From: Roseinatronobacter bogoriensis DSM 18756
Lineage (GTDB): Bacteria > Pseudomonadota > Alphaproteobacteria > Rhodobacterales > Rhodobacteraceae
Direction of reading: 5' to 3'
Length of the DNA stretch: 45,023 bases
Assembly: GCF_004366635.1 (NCBI RefSeq)
Contig: NZ_SORN01000004.1
Coordinates: 278,469 to 323,491, forward strand
The notes beneath the pieces were generated by a model. The model ran no database searches. It was not told the DNA's origin and saw only the letters and a program-made list of their open reading frames with translations. Shown here in pieces: positions 16,114 to 24,828 of the stretch. Position numbers and translations under genes: made by a program. How positions within the stretch are numbered: position 1 is the stretch's first letter; the number at the start of each line of letters is the position of its first letter.

Positions 16114-18945
16114 ATGGCTCAGAAAATGCTGATAGATGCCACCCACGCGGAAGAAACCCGCGTTGTGGTGGTCGATGGAACCAAGGTCGAGGAATTTGAT
16201 TTCGAAACCGCCAGCAGGCGACAGCTTGCAGGCAATATCTACCTTGCCAAAGTAACGCGGGTTGAACCCTCGCTGCAAGCGGCCTTCGTGGATTACGGCG
16301 GCAATCGCCACGGGTTTCTTGCCTTCAACGAAATCCACCCCGATTATTACCAGATCCCCGCTGCCGATCGTGCTGCACTTCTGGAAGAAGAGCGCGCACT
16401 CGCAGATGATGCGGAGGAGGAGGACAACTCCGACGCCGCACCAAAGGGGCGCAGGGGCGTACAGCGCAGTTCAAACAGGCGCAATTCGGGCGCGAAGGCA
16501 GAGCGTGCGAAGGCGGCCGATCAGGTGGAAACACGCGAAGTATCCGGTATGGATATCGTTGATCTGGAAGGCGACGAAGACGCCTTGCTTGACGACGGGA
16601 ATGATGCGGCGCCAACACCCGAAGCTGAGCAGGAGGTCGCCGCACCAGAATCCGAGCCGACTGACAAGGCAGATACAGAGGCGAAACAGCCTGAGGCAGA
16701 TCAGGAAGAGCCGTATCGCGCCGCTGATCATGCGACAGAGATAGATGACCGGATCGAAGCGATCTCGGACGGGGATGTTACGGAAGAGGTACGCCCCCGC
16801 CGCAAGCCGCGCATGCGCCGCTATAAGATTCAGGAAGTTATCAAGGTGCGCCAGATCATGCTGGTGCAGGTGGTCAAGGAAGAACGCGGCAACAAGGGGG
16901 CCGCGCTGACAACTTATCTGTCACTGGCAGGTCGCTATTGCGTTCTGATGCCCAACACGGCGCGCGGCGGCGGGATCAGTCGCAAGATCACAAATGCCGC
17001 TGACCGCCAGAAGCTGAAGGCCATTGCAAATGAAATCCTTGTGCCTGAAGGGGCAGGGCTGATCATTCGGACCGCAGGCGCAAACCGCACCAAGGCCGAG
17101 ATCAAGCGCGATTATGAATACCTGCTGCGCCTGTGGGAACAGATCCGCGATCTGACGCTGAAATCCATCGCGCCAACCCCGATCTATGCGGAAGGTGACC
17201 TGATCAAGCGCACGATCCGCGATCTGTATAACAAGAATATCGATGAGGTTCTGGTCGAGGGCGAGGCAGGCTACCGCGTGGCCAAAGACTTCATGAAAAT
17301 GATCATGCCGTCCCATGCCAAGAACGTGAAGCTGTATCAGGACCAGATGCCGCTTTTCGCGCGCTATCAGGTTGAAAGCTATCTTGCGGCCATGTTCAAC
17401 CCGACAGTGCAGCTTCCCTCGGGCGGCTATATCGTGATCGGAATCACTGAGGCGTTGGTCGCGATCGACATCAACTCCGGTCGTGCCACCCGCGAAGGCT
17501 CGATCGAGGAGACGGCGCTCAAGACCAATATGGAAGCCGCAGCCGAGATTGCGCGCCAGTTGCGCCTGCGCGATCTGGCAGGGCTGATCGTCATTGACTT
17601 CATCGACATGGAAGAGCGCAAGAATAACGCAGCTGTCGAAAAGATGCTCAAGGACAAGCTCAAGCATGACCGTGCGCGCATTCAGGTGGGCCGCATTTCC
17701 GGCTTTGGCTTGCTGGAAATGTCCCGCCAGCGTCTGCGCCCCGGCATGTTGGAAGCCACAACGCAGCCTTGCCCGCATTGCCACGGCACCGGGTTGATCC
17801 GGTCTGATGACAGCATGGGCCTGACGGTTCTGCGCCAGATTGAGGAAGAGGGCACACGTGGCCGGTCGCGCGAAGTACTGGTGCGCGCGCCTGCGGCGGT
17901 GGTGAATTTCATCATCAATTTCAAGCGCGAGCATCTGGCACAGATCGAGGCACGCTACGGAATGGCCGTTCGGCTGGAAGCCGATCCGCATATGATCAGC
18001 CCTGATTTCGAGATCGAGAAATTCAAGACAGCGACACGCGTGCCGACGCCGCAGGCCGATGTCGTTTCGATTAACACGACACTGATGCCAGAGCTTGAAG
18101 AAGAAGAGGATCAGGTCGAGGAAAAAGGCGCCGACAGCCGGGCTGAAGACACTGCTGAAGCGGATAACCAACCGCGCAAGAAGCGTCGGCGTCGGCGGCG
18201 TCGGCGCGGTGGTGGCCAGAACGGCGCGGATGACGCAGATGGCGGGCAGGACGCCTCCAGCGATGCTGATAGCGCGGACTCCACATCTGAAGCAGAAACT
18301 GCGCCAGCAGCGGCCGAGGATCAGTCCAGTGATAAGGCAGAGGTCGAAGCTGCAGAAACCCCGTCTGCCAAGCCAAAGCGCGCCACGCGCAGCCGGTCCA
18401 AAAAGGCCGCGGTTAAGGCGGAGCCTGTAGATCAGGAGGGGACCGAGGGCGCAACACCAGCAGCCGCAGAAGACGTGATTGCTGCCGCTGCGCCCGAGGC
18501 TGAAACCGAGGCACCGCCTGCCAAGCCCAAGCGGACGCGCCGCAAGCCTGCTGCCAAGAAGAAAGATGGAAAAGCAGAGGCGACAGCCGTACCTGAAGCC
18601 GAGGCATCTGAACCCGCGACACCTGTTGACGCGGCACCGGAAATCGCGCCGGAAATCAGCGCGGCTGATCAGCCCGCCGCGCAAGCTGTGTCTGCGGCTG
18701 CGCAGGAAACAGCGCCGGACTTATCGGATGCAGACGCAGTGCCAGCAGACAGTCTGGCACCAACTGCTGTCGATGATGCGGACAAAGGAACTGTCGCCGC
18801 AGTGCCGGACACGACCAGCGCACAGGAGGCCCCTGAGCCATTGAGCGAGCCTGCAGCGGAAACGCAGGAGGCAGAGCGCCCTGAGCAAGAGGCGCCCGCC
18901 AAACCAGAAAAGAAACGCAGGGGCTGGTGGTCCGTGCGTGGGTAA
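16114..18945 (+). CDS. rne: Ribonuclease E
   Basis: RNase E is the endonuclease that starts mRNA decay and processes rRNA and tRNA; it also scaffolds the degradosome. The start at 16114 is chosen because MAQKMLIDATHAEETRVVVV is the family opening; the open frame extends upstream to 15970, and an ATG at 16075 has a better ribosome-binding sequence (AGAAGG). The S1 domain (from about residue 36) is split by an acidic, low-complexity insertion at about 83-228, seen in alphaproteobacterial RNase E. The catalytic aspartates are Asp452 (IDINSGRATRE) and Asp495 (VIDFIDMEE), 43 apart as in E. coli, and the zinc link is Cys553/Cys556 (CPHCHGTG). The disordered tail holds an arginine-rich block near 687-700 and ends with RGWWSVRG. 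Confidence 0.96.
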   Translation: MAQKMLIDATHAEETRVVVVDGTKVEEFDFETASRRQLAGNIYLAKVTRVEPSLQAAFVDYGGNRHGFLAFNEIHPDYYQIPAADRAALLEEERALADDAEEEDNSDAAPKGRRGVQRSSNRRNSGAKAERAKAADQVETREVSGMDIVDLEGDEDALLDDGNDAAPTPEAEQEVAAPESEPTDKADTEAKQPEADQEEPYRAADHATEIDDRIEAISDGDVTEEVRPRRKPRMRRYKIQEVIKVRQIMLVQVVKEERGNKGAALTTYLSLAGRYCVLMPNTARGGGISRKITNAADRQKLKAIANEILVPEGAGLIIRTAGANRTKAEIKRDYEYLLRLWEQIRDLTLKSIAPTPIYAEGDLIKRTIRDLYNKNIDEVLVEGEAGYRVAKDFMKMIMPSHAKNVKLYQDQMPLFARYQVESYLAAMFNPTVQLPSGGYIVIGITEALVAIDINSGRATREGSIEETALKTNMEAAAEIARQLRLRDLAGLIVIDFIDMEERKNNAAVEKMLKDKLKHDRARIQVGRISGFGLLEMSRQRLRPGMLEATTQPCPHCHGTGLIRSDDSMGLTVLRQIEEEGTRGRSREVLVRAPAAVVNFIINFKREHLAQIEARYGMAVRLEADPHMISPDFEIEKFKTATRVPTPQADVVSINTTLMPELEEEEDQVEEKGADSRAEDTAEADNQPRKKRRRRRRRRGGGQNGADDADGGQDASSDADSADSTSEAETAPAAAEDQSSDKAEVEAAETPSAKPKRATRSRSKKAAVKAEPVDQEGTEGATPAAAEDVIAAAAPEAETEAPPAKPKRTRRKPAAKKKDGKAEATAVPEAEASEPATPVDAAPEIAPEISAADQPAAQAVSAAAQETAPDLSDADAVPADSLAPTAVDDADKGTVAAVPDTTSAQEAPEPLSEPAAETQEAERPEQEAPAKPEKKRRGWWSVRG

Positions 18946-18952
18946 TCTGAGC

Positions 18953-18976
18953 GGCGGGCCGTGCAATCGGCCCGCC
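18953..18976 (+). terminator. Probable terminator of rne
   Basis: An eight-base-pair GC-rich stem pairs GGCGGGCC (18953-18960) with GGCCCGCC (18969-18976) around an eight-base loop, seven bases after the rne stop. The following bases (ATCACTTTCATT) are only moderately T-rich, so efficiency is uncertain. Confidence 0.6.
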
Positions 18977-19090
18977 ATCACTTTCATTGCGACATGTTTT
19001 CGCATGGCACGGGAAAGTGACAGATCATCTGATGACGTCCTTTGCCAAGGCGCGTATTTATCCGCATAGCAGAAATCAGAAGGCGGCCGC

Positions 19091-19843
19091 ATGTTTGGAA
19101 TAGATGTATTTGACGCAGGTCTGCTCGTTGCGCTGATGATTGCTTTCGGTGCCGGAATTCTGTCCTTTCTGTCACCTTGCGTCTTGCCCATTGTTCCGCC
19201 CTATCTGGCCTATATGGGCGGTATCTCGATGCAGGAATTGACAGATGAGGGGCGCGCCAGTCGCAGGGCGATCTTGCCTGCGCTGTTCTTTTTCATGGGA
19301 CTTTCCACTGTTTTCCTGTTGCTTGGCTTTACGGCGTCAACGATGGGGCATCTTTTCTTGCGAAATGCTGAACTATTCGGCCAGATCGCGGGCGGCGTGG
19401 TGATTGTCTTTGGCCTGCATTTTCTGGGCGTGTTCCGCATTCCTTTTCTGATGCGTGAAGCGCGCATTGATGCTGGTGATCGGGGCGGGTCTGCTTTCGG
19501 CGCTTATGTCCTTGGGCTGGCCTTCGCATTCGGCTGGACGCCCTGCATTGGCCCCGTTCTTGGGGCGATTCTGACGCTTGCCGCAACAGATGCAACCGTC
19601 AGTCGCGGCACTGCGATGCTGGGGGTCTATGCGCTGGGACTGGGGCTGCCCTTCTTGCTGGCGGCGGTCTTCGTGCAGCGGTCCATGGGGCTGATGACGC
19701 GGCTAAAGCGCCATATGGCCGCGATCGAGAAAGTCATGGGAATAATGCTGCTGGCCGTCGGCGTGGCACTGTTGACCGGGGCGTTCTCTGCTTTTTCGTG
19801 GTGGCTGTTAGAGACTTTTCCCGTAATGCAACGTCTGGGATAA
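19091..19843 (+). CDS. ccdA: Cytochrome c biogenesis protein CcdA
   Basis: CcdA is an inner-membrane protein of the DsbD family that carries reducing power from cytoplasmic thioredoxin to periplasmic thiol carriers for cytochrome c maturation. The protein has 250 residues and six hydrophobic segments. Its two redox cysteines are Cys30 in SFLSPCVLPIVPPY and Cys152 in GWTPCIGPVLGA, each in the proline-flanked setting of the family. The length fits the short CcdA form without the DsbD thioredoxin-like domains. It stands alone between rne and a convergent DUF1489 gene; no other cytochrome c maturation gene is adjacent. Confidence 0.94.
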   Translation: MFGIDVFDAGLLVALMIAFGAGILSFLSPCVLPIVPPYLAYMGGISMQELTDEGRASRRAILPALFFFMGLSTVFLLLGFTASTMGHLFLRNAELFGQIAGGVVIVFGLHFLGVFRIPFLMREARIDAGDRGGSAFGAYVLGLAFAFGWTPCIGPVLGAILTLAATDATVSRGTAMLGVYALGLGLPFLLAAVFVQRSMGLMTRLKRHMAAIEKVMGIMLLAVGVALLTGAFSAFSWWLLETFPVMQRLG

Positions 19844-19861
19844 TTTGCAAACCGGCGTTTT

Positions 19862-19908
19862 CACGGCGACCGTGGTATGAGTATTTGAAGCAAGAAAATG
19901 CCCGTTCA
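19862..19908 (+). repeat. Intergenic repeat copy 1 with hairpin, after ccdA
   Basis: A CACGG-CGA-CCGTG hairpin (19862-19874) is followed by a 30-base block (19879-19908) opening GAGTATTT and ending CAAGAAAATG then CCCGTTCA. The same block recurs at 31928-31957 with 27 of 30 positions identical. Its right end contains the stop codon of the minus-strand DUF1489 gene. It probably ends ccdA transcription and belongs to a dispersed repeat. Confidence 0.6.
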
Positions 19909-20337
19909 CTGCAACCCAAGTTCAGCGAGTGCTGCGTCCAGTTCAGGCGGTAATTTATCGTCACCTGCGCGTGCCTTGGGCAAATCTGGCGGGGCATCTT
20001 CGGGTTTGAGGTATCGCCAGCCCTGAAATGGCCTTTTGGTTGCAGCGGCTGTGCGGATGATGTCCGGGTCCAGCACGATGGCGCAGCGCGCGATACCATC
20101 TGCCCCTGTCACCTCGTCCAGACGCAGAATGCGCTGACGGGCCAGAACCACCCCTTTGAACACCCAATAGAGCGACCCGCCGTCAAGGATTTCGGTGGCC
20201 CGCTTGGGGCGCATACGGGTAACATGGCGCGGGAGGCCATCCGCGCCTTTGGCGCGTGCAGAATTCTGCCACTGAATCAGGTCTTCGACCTGTTCGGCAC
20301 CGACGCAGAGTTTGATCAGATGTATCGTGTTGCTCAT
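19906..20337 (-). CDS. DUF1489 family protein
   Basis: This 143-residue protein has the pattern of DUF1489, a conserved alphaproteobacterial family of unknown function: MSNTIHLIKLCVGAEQVEDL at the start, then TRMRPKRATEILDGGSLYWV and RFQGWRYL-like text (RPFQGWRYLKPEDAPPDL) near the end. No signal peptide or membrane helix is visible. The start at 20337 matches the family opening; the open frame reaches 20400 but that part reads unlike protein. It converges with ccdA and diverges from nrdJ, with 116 bases between it and the nrdJ start. No function is assigned. Confidence 0.85.
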   Translation of the reverse strand: MSNTIHLIKLCVGAEQVEDLIQWQNSARAKGADGLPRHVTRMRPKRATEILDGGSLYWVFKGVVLARQRILRLDEVTGADGIARCAIVLDPDIIRTAAATKRPFQGWRYLKPEDAPPDLPKARAGDDKLPPELDAALAELGLQ

Positions 20338-20453
20338 GTTGGTTCTTCTAGCGTGGCTGGCACTGGCGGCAAGGGGGGTAAAGTCGTTGACCCGCCGCAA
20401 GCAGGCGCTTATCTTGTAGCATTCCCCGACAAGACCGCAAAGGATGCCGCGTC

Positions 20454-22718
20454 ATGACCCGTTTTGCTGCCCCGATCGCTGAACAGATATGGGATATGAA
20501 GTATCGTCTGAAGGAAGCGGGCGGCGCAGCGCTGGATGCAACGGTTGAAGAAACATGGCGCAGAATCGCCCGTGATCTGGCCTCGGTCGAACAAGATCCG
20601 GCCCTTTGGGAGGATCGTTTCTATACAGCGCTTGAGGATTTCAAGTTTCTGCCTGCAGGACGCATAATTGCTGGTGCGGGCACAGGAAGATCCGTCACCT
20701 TGTTCAATTGCTTCGTCATGGGCACCATTCCCGACAGCATGGGCGGCATCTTCGATATGTTGAAAGAGGCCGCGCTGACGATGCAGCAAGGGGGCGGGAT
20801 CGGGTATGACTTCAGCACCATCCGGCCAAAGGGTGCAGCGGTAAAAGGGGTCTCGGCGGACGCCTCGGGGCCGCTGTCATTCATGGATGTCTGGGATGCG
20901 ATGTGTCGTACAATCATGTCTGCCGGCTCGCGCCGTGGCGCGATGATGGCGACAATGCGGTGCGACCATCCTGATATCGAGGATTTCATTACCGCCAAGC
21001 AGGATGCCGCGCGCCTGCGGATGTTCAACCTATCTGTCCTTGTGACGGACGCTTTCATGGAAGCGGTGAAAGAAGATGGTCCGTGGGAGCTGGAGTTTGA
21101 CGGGCGCGTTTACCGGACCCTTCAGGCGCGCGATCTGTGGAACCAGATCATGCGCGCAACCTATGATTATGCGGAACCAGGTGTCATTTTCATCGACCGG
21201 ATCAATGCAGCAAATAATCTAAGTTATTGTGAGACGATAGCCGCGACCAACCCCTGTGGTGAGCAGCCATTGCCACCGTATGGGGCCTGTCTGCTGGGGT
21301 CGGTCAATCTGGCACGCTTGGTCACGGACCCTTTCACGGAGGCTGCCGCACTGGATCAGGGCGCGCTTGAAGATCTTGTGCGGGTCGCCGTGCGGATGAT
21401 GGACAATGTCGTCGATGTCAGCCGCTTTCCTCTGGACGCACAGGCACAAGAGGCGCGCGCCAAGCGTCGCATCGGTCTGGGCGTGACCGGGCTTGCCGAT
21501 GCGCTTTTAATGGTGGGTTTGCGTTATGGGTCTGATGCAGCGGTGGTGCAGATGGATAGCTGGATGCGGGCCATTGCACGCGCGTCCTATCTCGCAAGCG
21601 TGGATCTGGCCCGCGAGAAGGGGGCGTTCCCATTATTCGATGCGGACGCCTTTCTTGCATCCGGGAATATGCGCGCGATGGATGCCGATATCCGCGCGGC
21701 GGTCGAGGCTCATGGTATCCGCAATGCGCTTTTGACCTCGATCGCGCCGACAGGCACGATCAGCCTGTATGCAGGCAATGTCAGTTCTGGGATAGAGCCT
21801 GTTTTTGCGTATGAATATACGCGAAAGGTCTTGCAGAAAGATGGGTCGCGCACCGAAGAAACCGTTGAGGATTATGCCGTGCGCCTGTGGCGTGACCTGC
21901 ATGGCGATGCGCCGCTGCCGGATTACTTTGTGAACGCGCAAACATTGGCGCCGATTGATCATGTCCGGATGCAGGCGGCTGCGCAAAAATGGGTGGACAG
22001 CTCCATCTCGAAAACCATCAATTGTCCCGAAGATATCAGCTTCGATGCGTTCAAGGACGTGTACATGGCAGCCTGGGATATGGGGTGCAAGGGCTGCACG
22101 ACCTACCGGCCCAATGATGTGACGGGGTCTGTTCTGTCGGTGCCCGTCGTAAGTGAGTCAGCGCCGCAAAGCGACAGCGGTGCCGATGTCGTCTATCTGT
22201 CTACTCCGTTCGACCGCCCCGAGGCGTTGGAAGGCCATACGTACAAGTTGAAATGGCCCGGATCGGAACATGCGATTTATGTGACCATCAATGATACGGT
22301 CATAAACGGACATCGCCGCCCGTTTGAGATATTCATCAACTCCAAGAATATGGAACATTTTGCCTGGACGGTAGCTTTGACGCGGATGATCTCAGCAGTG
22401 TTCCGTCGCGGCGGGGATGTGTCTTTCGTGGTCGAAGAACTGAAGGCGGTCTTTGACCCGCGCGGTGGGGCCTGGGTCGAAGGTCGCTATATTCCGTCAA
22501 TACTGGCCGCAATTGGTGGCGTGATTGAGCAGCACCTTATTCGTATCGGCTTCATCGCTGGCGAGGGGCTGGGCCTTAAGACGGACCCGGAAGCTTTGAA
22601 ACTAGCTATGGGTGACGCCCGGCGCGGCCGGGCGTGCCCATCATGTGGGGCATATGAATTGGTAATGATCGAGGGATGTAAGACTTGTCGGGCCTGCGGC
22701 CACTCGAAATGCGGCTGA
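20454..22718 (+). CDS. nrdJ: Adenosylcobalamin-dependent (class II) ribonucleotide reductase
   Basis: The enzyme reduces ribonucleotides to deoxyribonucleotides using adenosylcobalamin to make the active-site thiyl radical, so it needs neither oxygen nor a second subunit. The protein has 754 residues. The first redox cysteine is Cys86 (LFNCFVMG). The core is NPCGEQPLPPYGACLLGSVN with thiyl Cys268 and Glu270. Substrate-loop motifs include PTGTISLYAGNVSSGIEP. The tail (CPSCGAYELV, CKTCRACGHSKCG) carries several cysteine pairs for re-reduction or metal binding. An AAGGA lies nine bases before the ATG. I found no cobalamin riboswitch in the 116-base upstream gap. A stem-loop with a T-run follows. 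Confidence 0.95.
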   Translation: MTRFAAPIAEQIWDMKYRLKEAGGAALDATVEETWRRIARDLASVEQDPALWEDRFYTALEDFKFLPAGRIIAGAGTGRSVTLFNCFVMGTIPDSMGGIFDMLKEAALTMQQGGGIGYDFSTIRPKGAAVKGVSADASGPLSFMDVWDAMCRTIMSAGSRRGAMMATMRCDHPDIEDFITAKQDAARLRMFNLSVLVTDAFMEAVKEDGPWELEFDGRVYRTLQARDLWNQIMRATYDYAEPGVIFIDRINAANNLSYCETIAATNPCGEQPLPPYGACLLGSVNLARLVTDPFTEAAALDQGALEDLVRVAVRMMDNVVDVSRFPLDAQAQEARAKRRIGLGVTGLADALLMVGLRYGSDAAVVQMDSWMRAIARASYLASVDLAREKGAFPLFDADAFLASGNMRAMDADIRAAVEAHGIRNALLTSIAPTGTISLYAGNVSSGIEPVFAYEYTRKVLQKDGSRTEETVEDYAVRLWRDLHGDAPLPDYFVNAQTLAPIDHVRMQAAAQKWVDSSISKTINCPEDISFDAFKDVYMAAWDMGCKGCTTYRPNDVTGSVLSVPVVSESAPQSDSGADVVYLSTPFDRPEALEGHTYKLKWPGSEHAIYVTINDTVINGHRRPFEIFINSKNMEHFAWTVALTRMISAVFRRGGDVSFVVEELKAVFDPRGGAWVEGRYIPSILAAIGGVIEQHLIRIGFIAGEGLGLKTDPEALKLAMGDARRGRACPSCGAYELVMIEGCKTCRACGHSKCG

Positions 22719-22747
22719 TGCCGGGGGAGGCTGTAACCTGTTCCGAC

Positions 22748-22767
22748 AGGCAATTATCTGCCTTTTT
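22748..22767 (+). terminator. Probable terminator of nrdJ
   Basis: AGGCA (22748-22752) pairs with TGCCT (22759-22763) around a six-base loop, followed at once by TTTT. It lies 30 bases past the nrdJ stop. A stronger bidirectional hairpin follows at 22842-22867. Confidence 0.6.
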
Positions 22768-22841
22768 GCGCAAAAGATTTTCCTCTTTTGGGGTCTATTT
22801 TTGCCTCTGTCAGATAATCCCTTGAAAACAGACAGAACGGA

Positions 22842-22867
22842 AAACGCCGCCCCACTGGGCGGCGTTT
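22842..22867. terminator. Bidirectional terminator between nrdJ and the ABC exporter
   Basis: Eleven base pairs join AAACGCCGCCC (22842-22852) to its complement at 22857-22867 around a four-base loop. A-runs on the left and TTTCTC on the right let it serve both converging genes; the exporter stop is 12 bases away. Confidence 0.85.
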
Positions 22868-22878
22868 CTCCGGTTGGC

Positions 22879-24633
22879 TTAGCCGACAGCATGGAGCAGG
22901 CGATTCATCTCGCTTGGGCCCATCTTTCCCGCTGGCCCGCTTTCAATCAACTGCCCGTCCTTGAACAGCAGGAATCGGTCACACGCACGGATAGATGACA
23001 GATGATGAGACACGACAATGCTGATACCTTTGCCGCGTCTGCGATCCAGAACTTCCAGTGCATGGGATTCGGAAACCATATCCATGGCGCTTGTCGCTTC
23101 ATCCAGAATAAGGATGTCAGGATCACGCAGAACAGCCCGGGCCAGAGCGATGCGCTGCCGTTGGCCCGCCGAAAGTTCAGTGCCACGATTGCCGACCCGT
23201 GTCTGATAGCCTTGTGGCAGTTCACGAATGAAATCATCGGCCCCTGACTGTTCGGCCGCTTTCTTCACGCTGTCGAAATCGGCCTGATCGGTGCCATACA
23301 TGATATTTTCGATCACTGTGCCATCGAAGAGTTCTAGTTCCGGGCTTGCGACCGCAATTCGTGGCAACCACGCTGCCGGGCTGATCTTGGAAAGCGGGGT
23401 TGTACCGATCAGGATATTCCCGGTGTCGGGGCGTATCAGCCCACATAACATGTTGACAGCAGTAGATTTTCCTGACCCGGAGCGCCCGATGATGGCAACC
23501 ACCTCTCCCCAATGCAGATCGAAACTTGTATCCTCAAGCGCGGCTGTGCGGCCCGGGGCATAGCTGAAGCTGACTTTATCAAAGCGGATGCCGTCCTGAA
23601 GGCTGGGGGACAGCATCTGCTCTTTTCGGCTGTCATTGCGCGCGGGTTGATCAAGAAGCCATGCAACCTCATCCAGAGAGCCAAGCCAACCGCGCAGCTC
23701 TGTCCGCTTGTTCTGAATGCCGCGGACCTGTGGCTGCATCCGGTAAAGCAGGATTGTAAAAGCGGCCGCTTCGCCAAATGTGATCCCCAGACGCCAAGCG
23801 ACCCAGAGGACAACCAGAAACAGCACAGCATAGGCCACCTCTATCATTGGTCCTACAGCGGACTGGCGCACATGCAGGCGCAGTGCCGCACGGCGTACTT
23901 TGTCAGATGCATCCGAGAAGCGGTGCTGTTCGTTTGTTTCGGTGGCCGAGAGGCGGATCAGCCGCCATGCGCCGATCAGATGCAGCATCCGCTCTGCAAG
24001 ACCACGATTGAGGCTTGTGACATCGCGGCCCAGCTTGCCAAAATGGCCCGTCAGCGCTTCTTGCACCAGATGCATGAACAACAGTCCAACGGCCACGACC
24101 AATGTCAGCCAGGGTGACAGATACAGCAAGAACAGTGCAAGAATCGCGGTTGCCGACATATGCACATAAAGCGCCAGCCGCGCAGCGACGGCATCTGCGG
24201 CGCGCCAGCTTTCATTGGACACCACGTTCAGCAAGCGAGAGGAAGATGCCGTCAAGCAAAATCTTGGGTCACTGTTGAGGAAGGCGTTGGACAGCTCGTC
24301 CCGGATGTTCTGGGCCGCCCGCCCGTAAATCCAGGCTTGCAGGGCGCCATTTGCCCAGGCGACAATATTTTTCGCGATAATGAGGGAGAAGATCACACCG
24401 CCCAGCAACAAAACCTTATCTGCCGCGCTTAGTCCGTCGCCAAAGGATGCCAACGGCCCGGGCAGTGAAACAGTGTCGCCATTCCCGGTCGCAATGCTGA
24501 TCAGCGGGGCAAGCATAGCAATGCCAAACCCTTCAAGCGCGGTTGCCGCCAAGCCCAGAACAACAACGCCGGGGACCCATTTGCGCACGGGCGTTAGGGC
24601 AGATTCAAGTGTTTTATGCTGCCACTCAAACAT
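22879..24633 (-). CDS. ABC exporter (fused membrane and ATPase domains)
   Basis: This 584-residue half-transporter has about six membrane helices in residues 1-320 and an ATPase domain after that. Walker A is GRSGSGKST, the signature LSAGQRQRIALARA, Walker B ILILDEATSAMD, and the switch histidine is in SIVVSHHLSSIRACD. The start at 24633 has GGAG six bases upstream; the open frame to 24699 is not supported. It would act as a homodimer in the inner membrane. It diverges from a glycosyltransferase, with a second one downstream of that, so export of a lipid-linked sugar or polysaccharide is plausible. A lipid flippase or a peptide exporter cannot be excluded. Confidence 0.88.
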   Translation of the reverse strand: MFEWQHKTLESALTPVRKWVPGVVVLGLAATALEGFGIAMLAPLISIATGNGDTVSLPGPLASFGDGLSAADKVLLLGGVIFSLIIAKNIVAWANGALQAWIYGRAAQNIRDELSNAFLNSDPRFCLTASSSRLLNVVSNESWRAADAVAARLALYVHMSATAILALFLLYLSPWLTLVVAVGLLFMHLVQEALTGHFGKLGRDVTSLNRGLAERMLHLIGAWRLIRLSATETNEQHRFSDASDKVRRAALRLHVRQSAVGPMIEVAYAVLFLVVLWVAWRLGITFGEAAAFTILLYRMQPQVRGIQNKRTELRGWLGSLDEVAWLLDQPARNDSRKEQMLSPSLQDGIRFDKVSFSYAPGRTAALEDTSFDLHWGEVVAIIGRSGSGKSTAVNMLCGLIRPDTGNILIGTTPLSKISPAAWLPRIAVASPELELFDGTVIENIMYGTDQADFDSVKKAAEQSGADDFIRELPQGYQTRVGNRGTELSAGQRQRIALARAVLRDPDILILDEATSAMDMVSESHALEVLDRRRGKGISIVVSHHLSSIRACDRFLLFKDGQLIESGPAGKMGPSEMNRLLHAVG

Positions 24634-24828
24634 CAATGACTCCGATTGCGAAAAGAAATCCAAGCCCACGCAACCAGCAAAAGGGTGATCTGTTCCCACA
24701 GTGCAGGAATTATCTCGCCCCTGTGGAACAAAAGATCGTTTCGGAAGGTAGAGGCTTCGTTAAGGTCTTGGACCGGGCTCGCCCGATCATATTGAACACG
24801 CCTTGTGCTTAGAGATGCTGAGGATCAA

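Noticed and set aside
16921..18684. 587-codon open frame on the minus strand opposite rne
   Set aside because: It arises from the biased Ala/Glu-rich codons of rne; the translation is Cys/Arg/Gly-rich and has no domain pattern.
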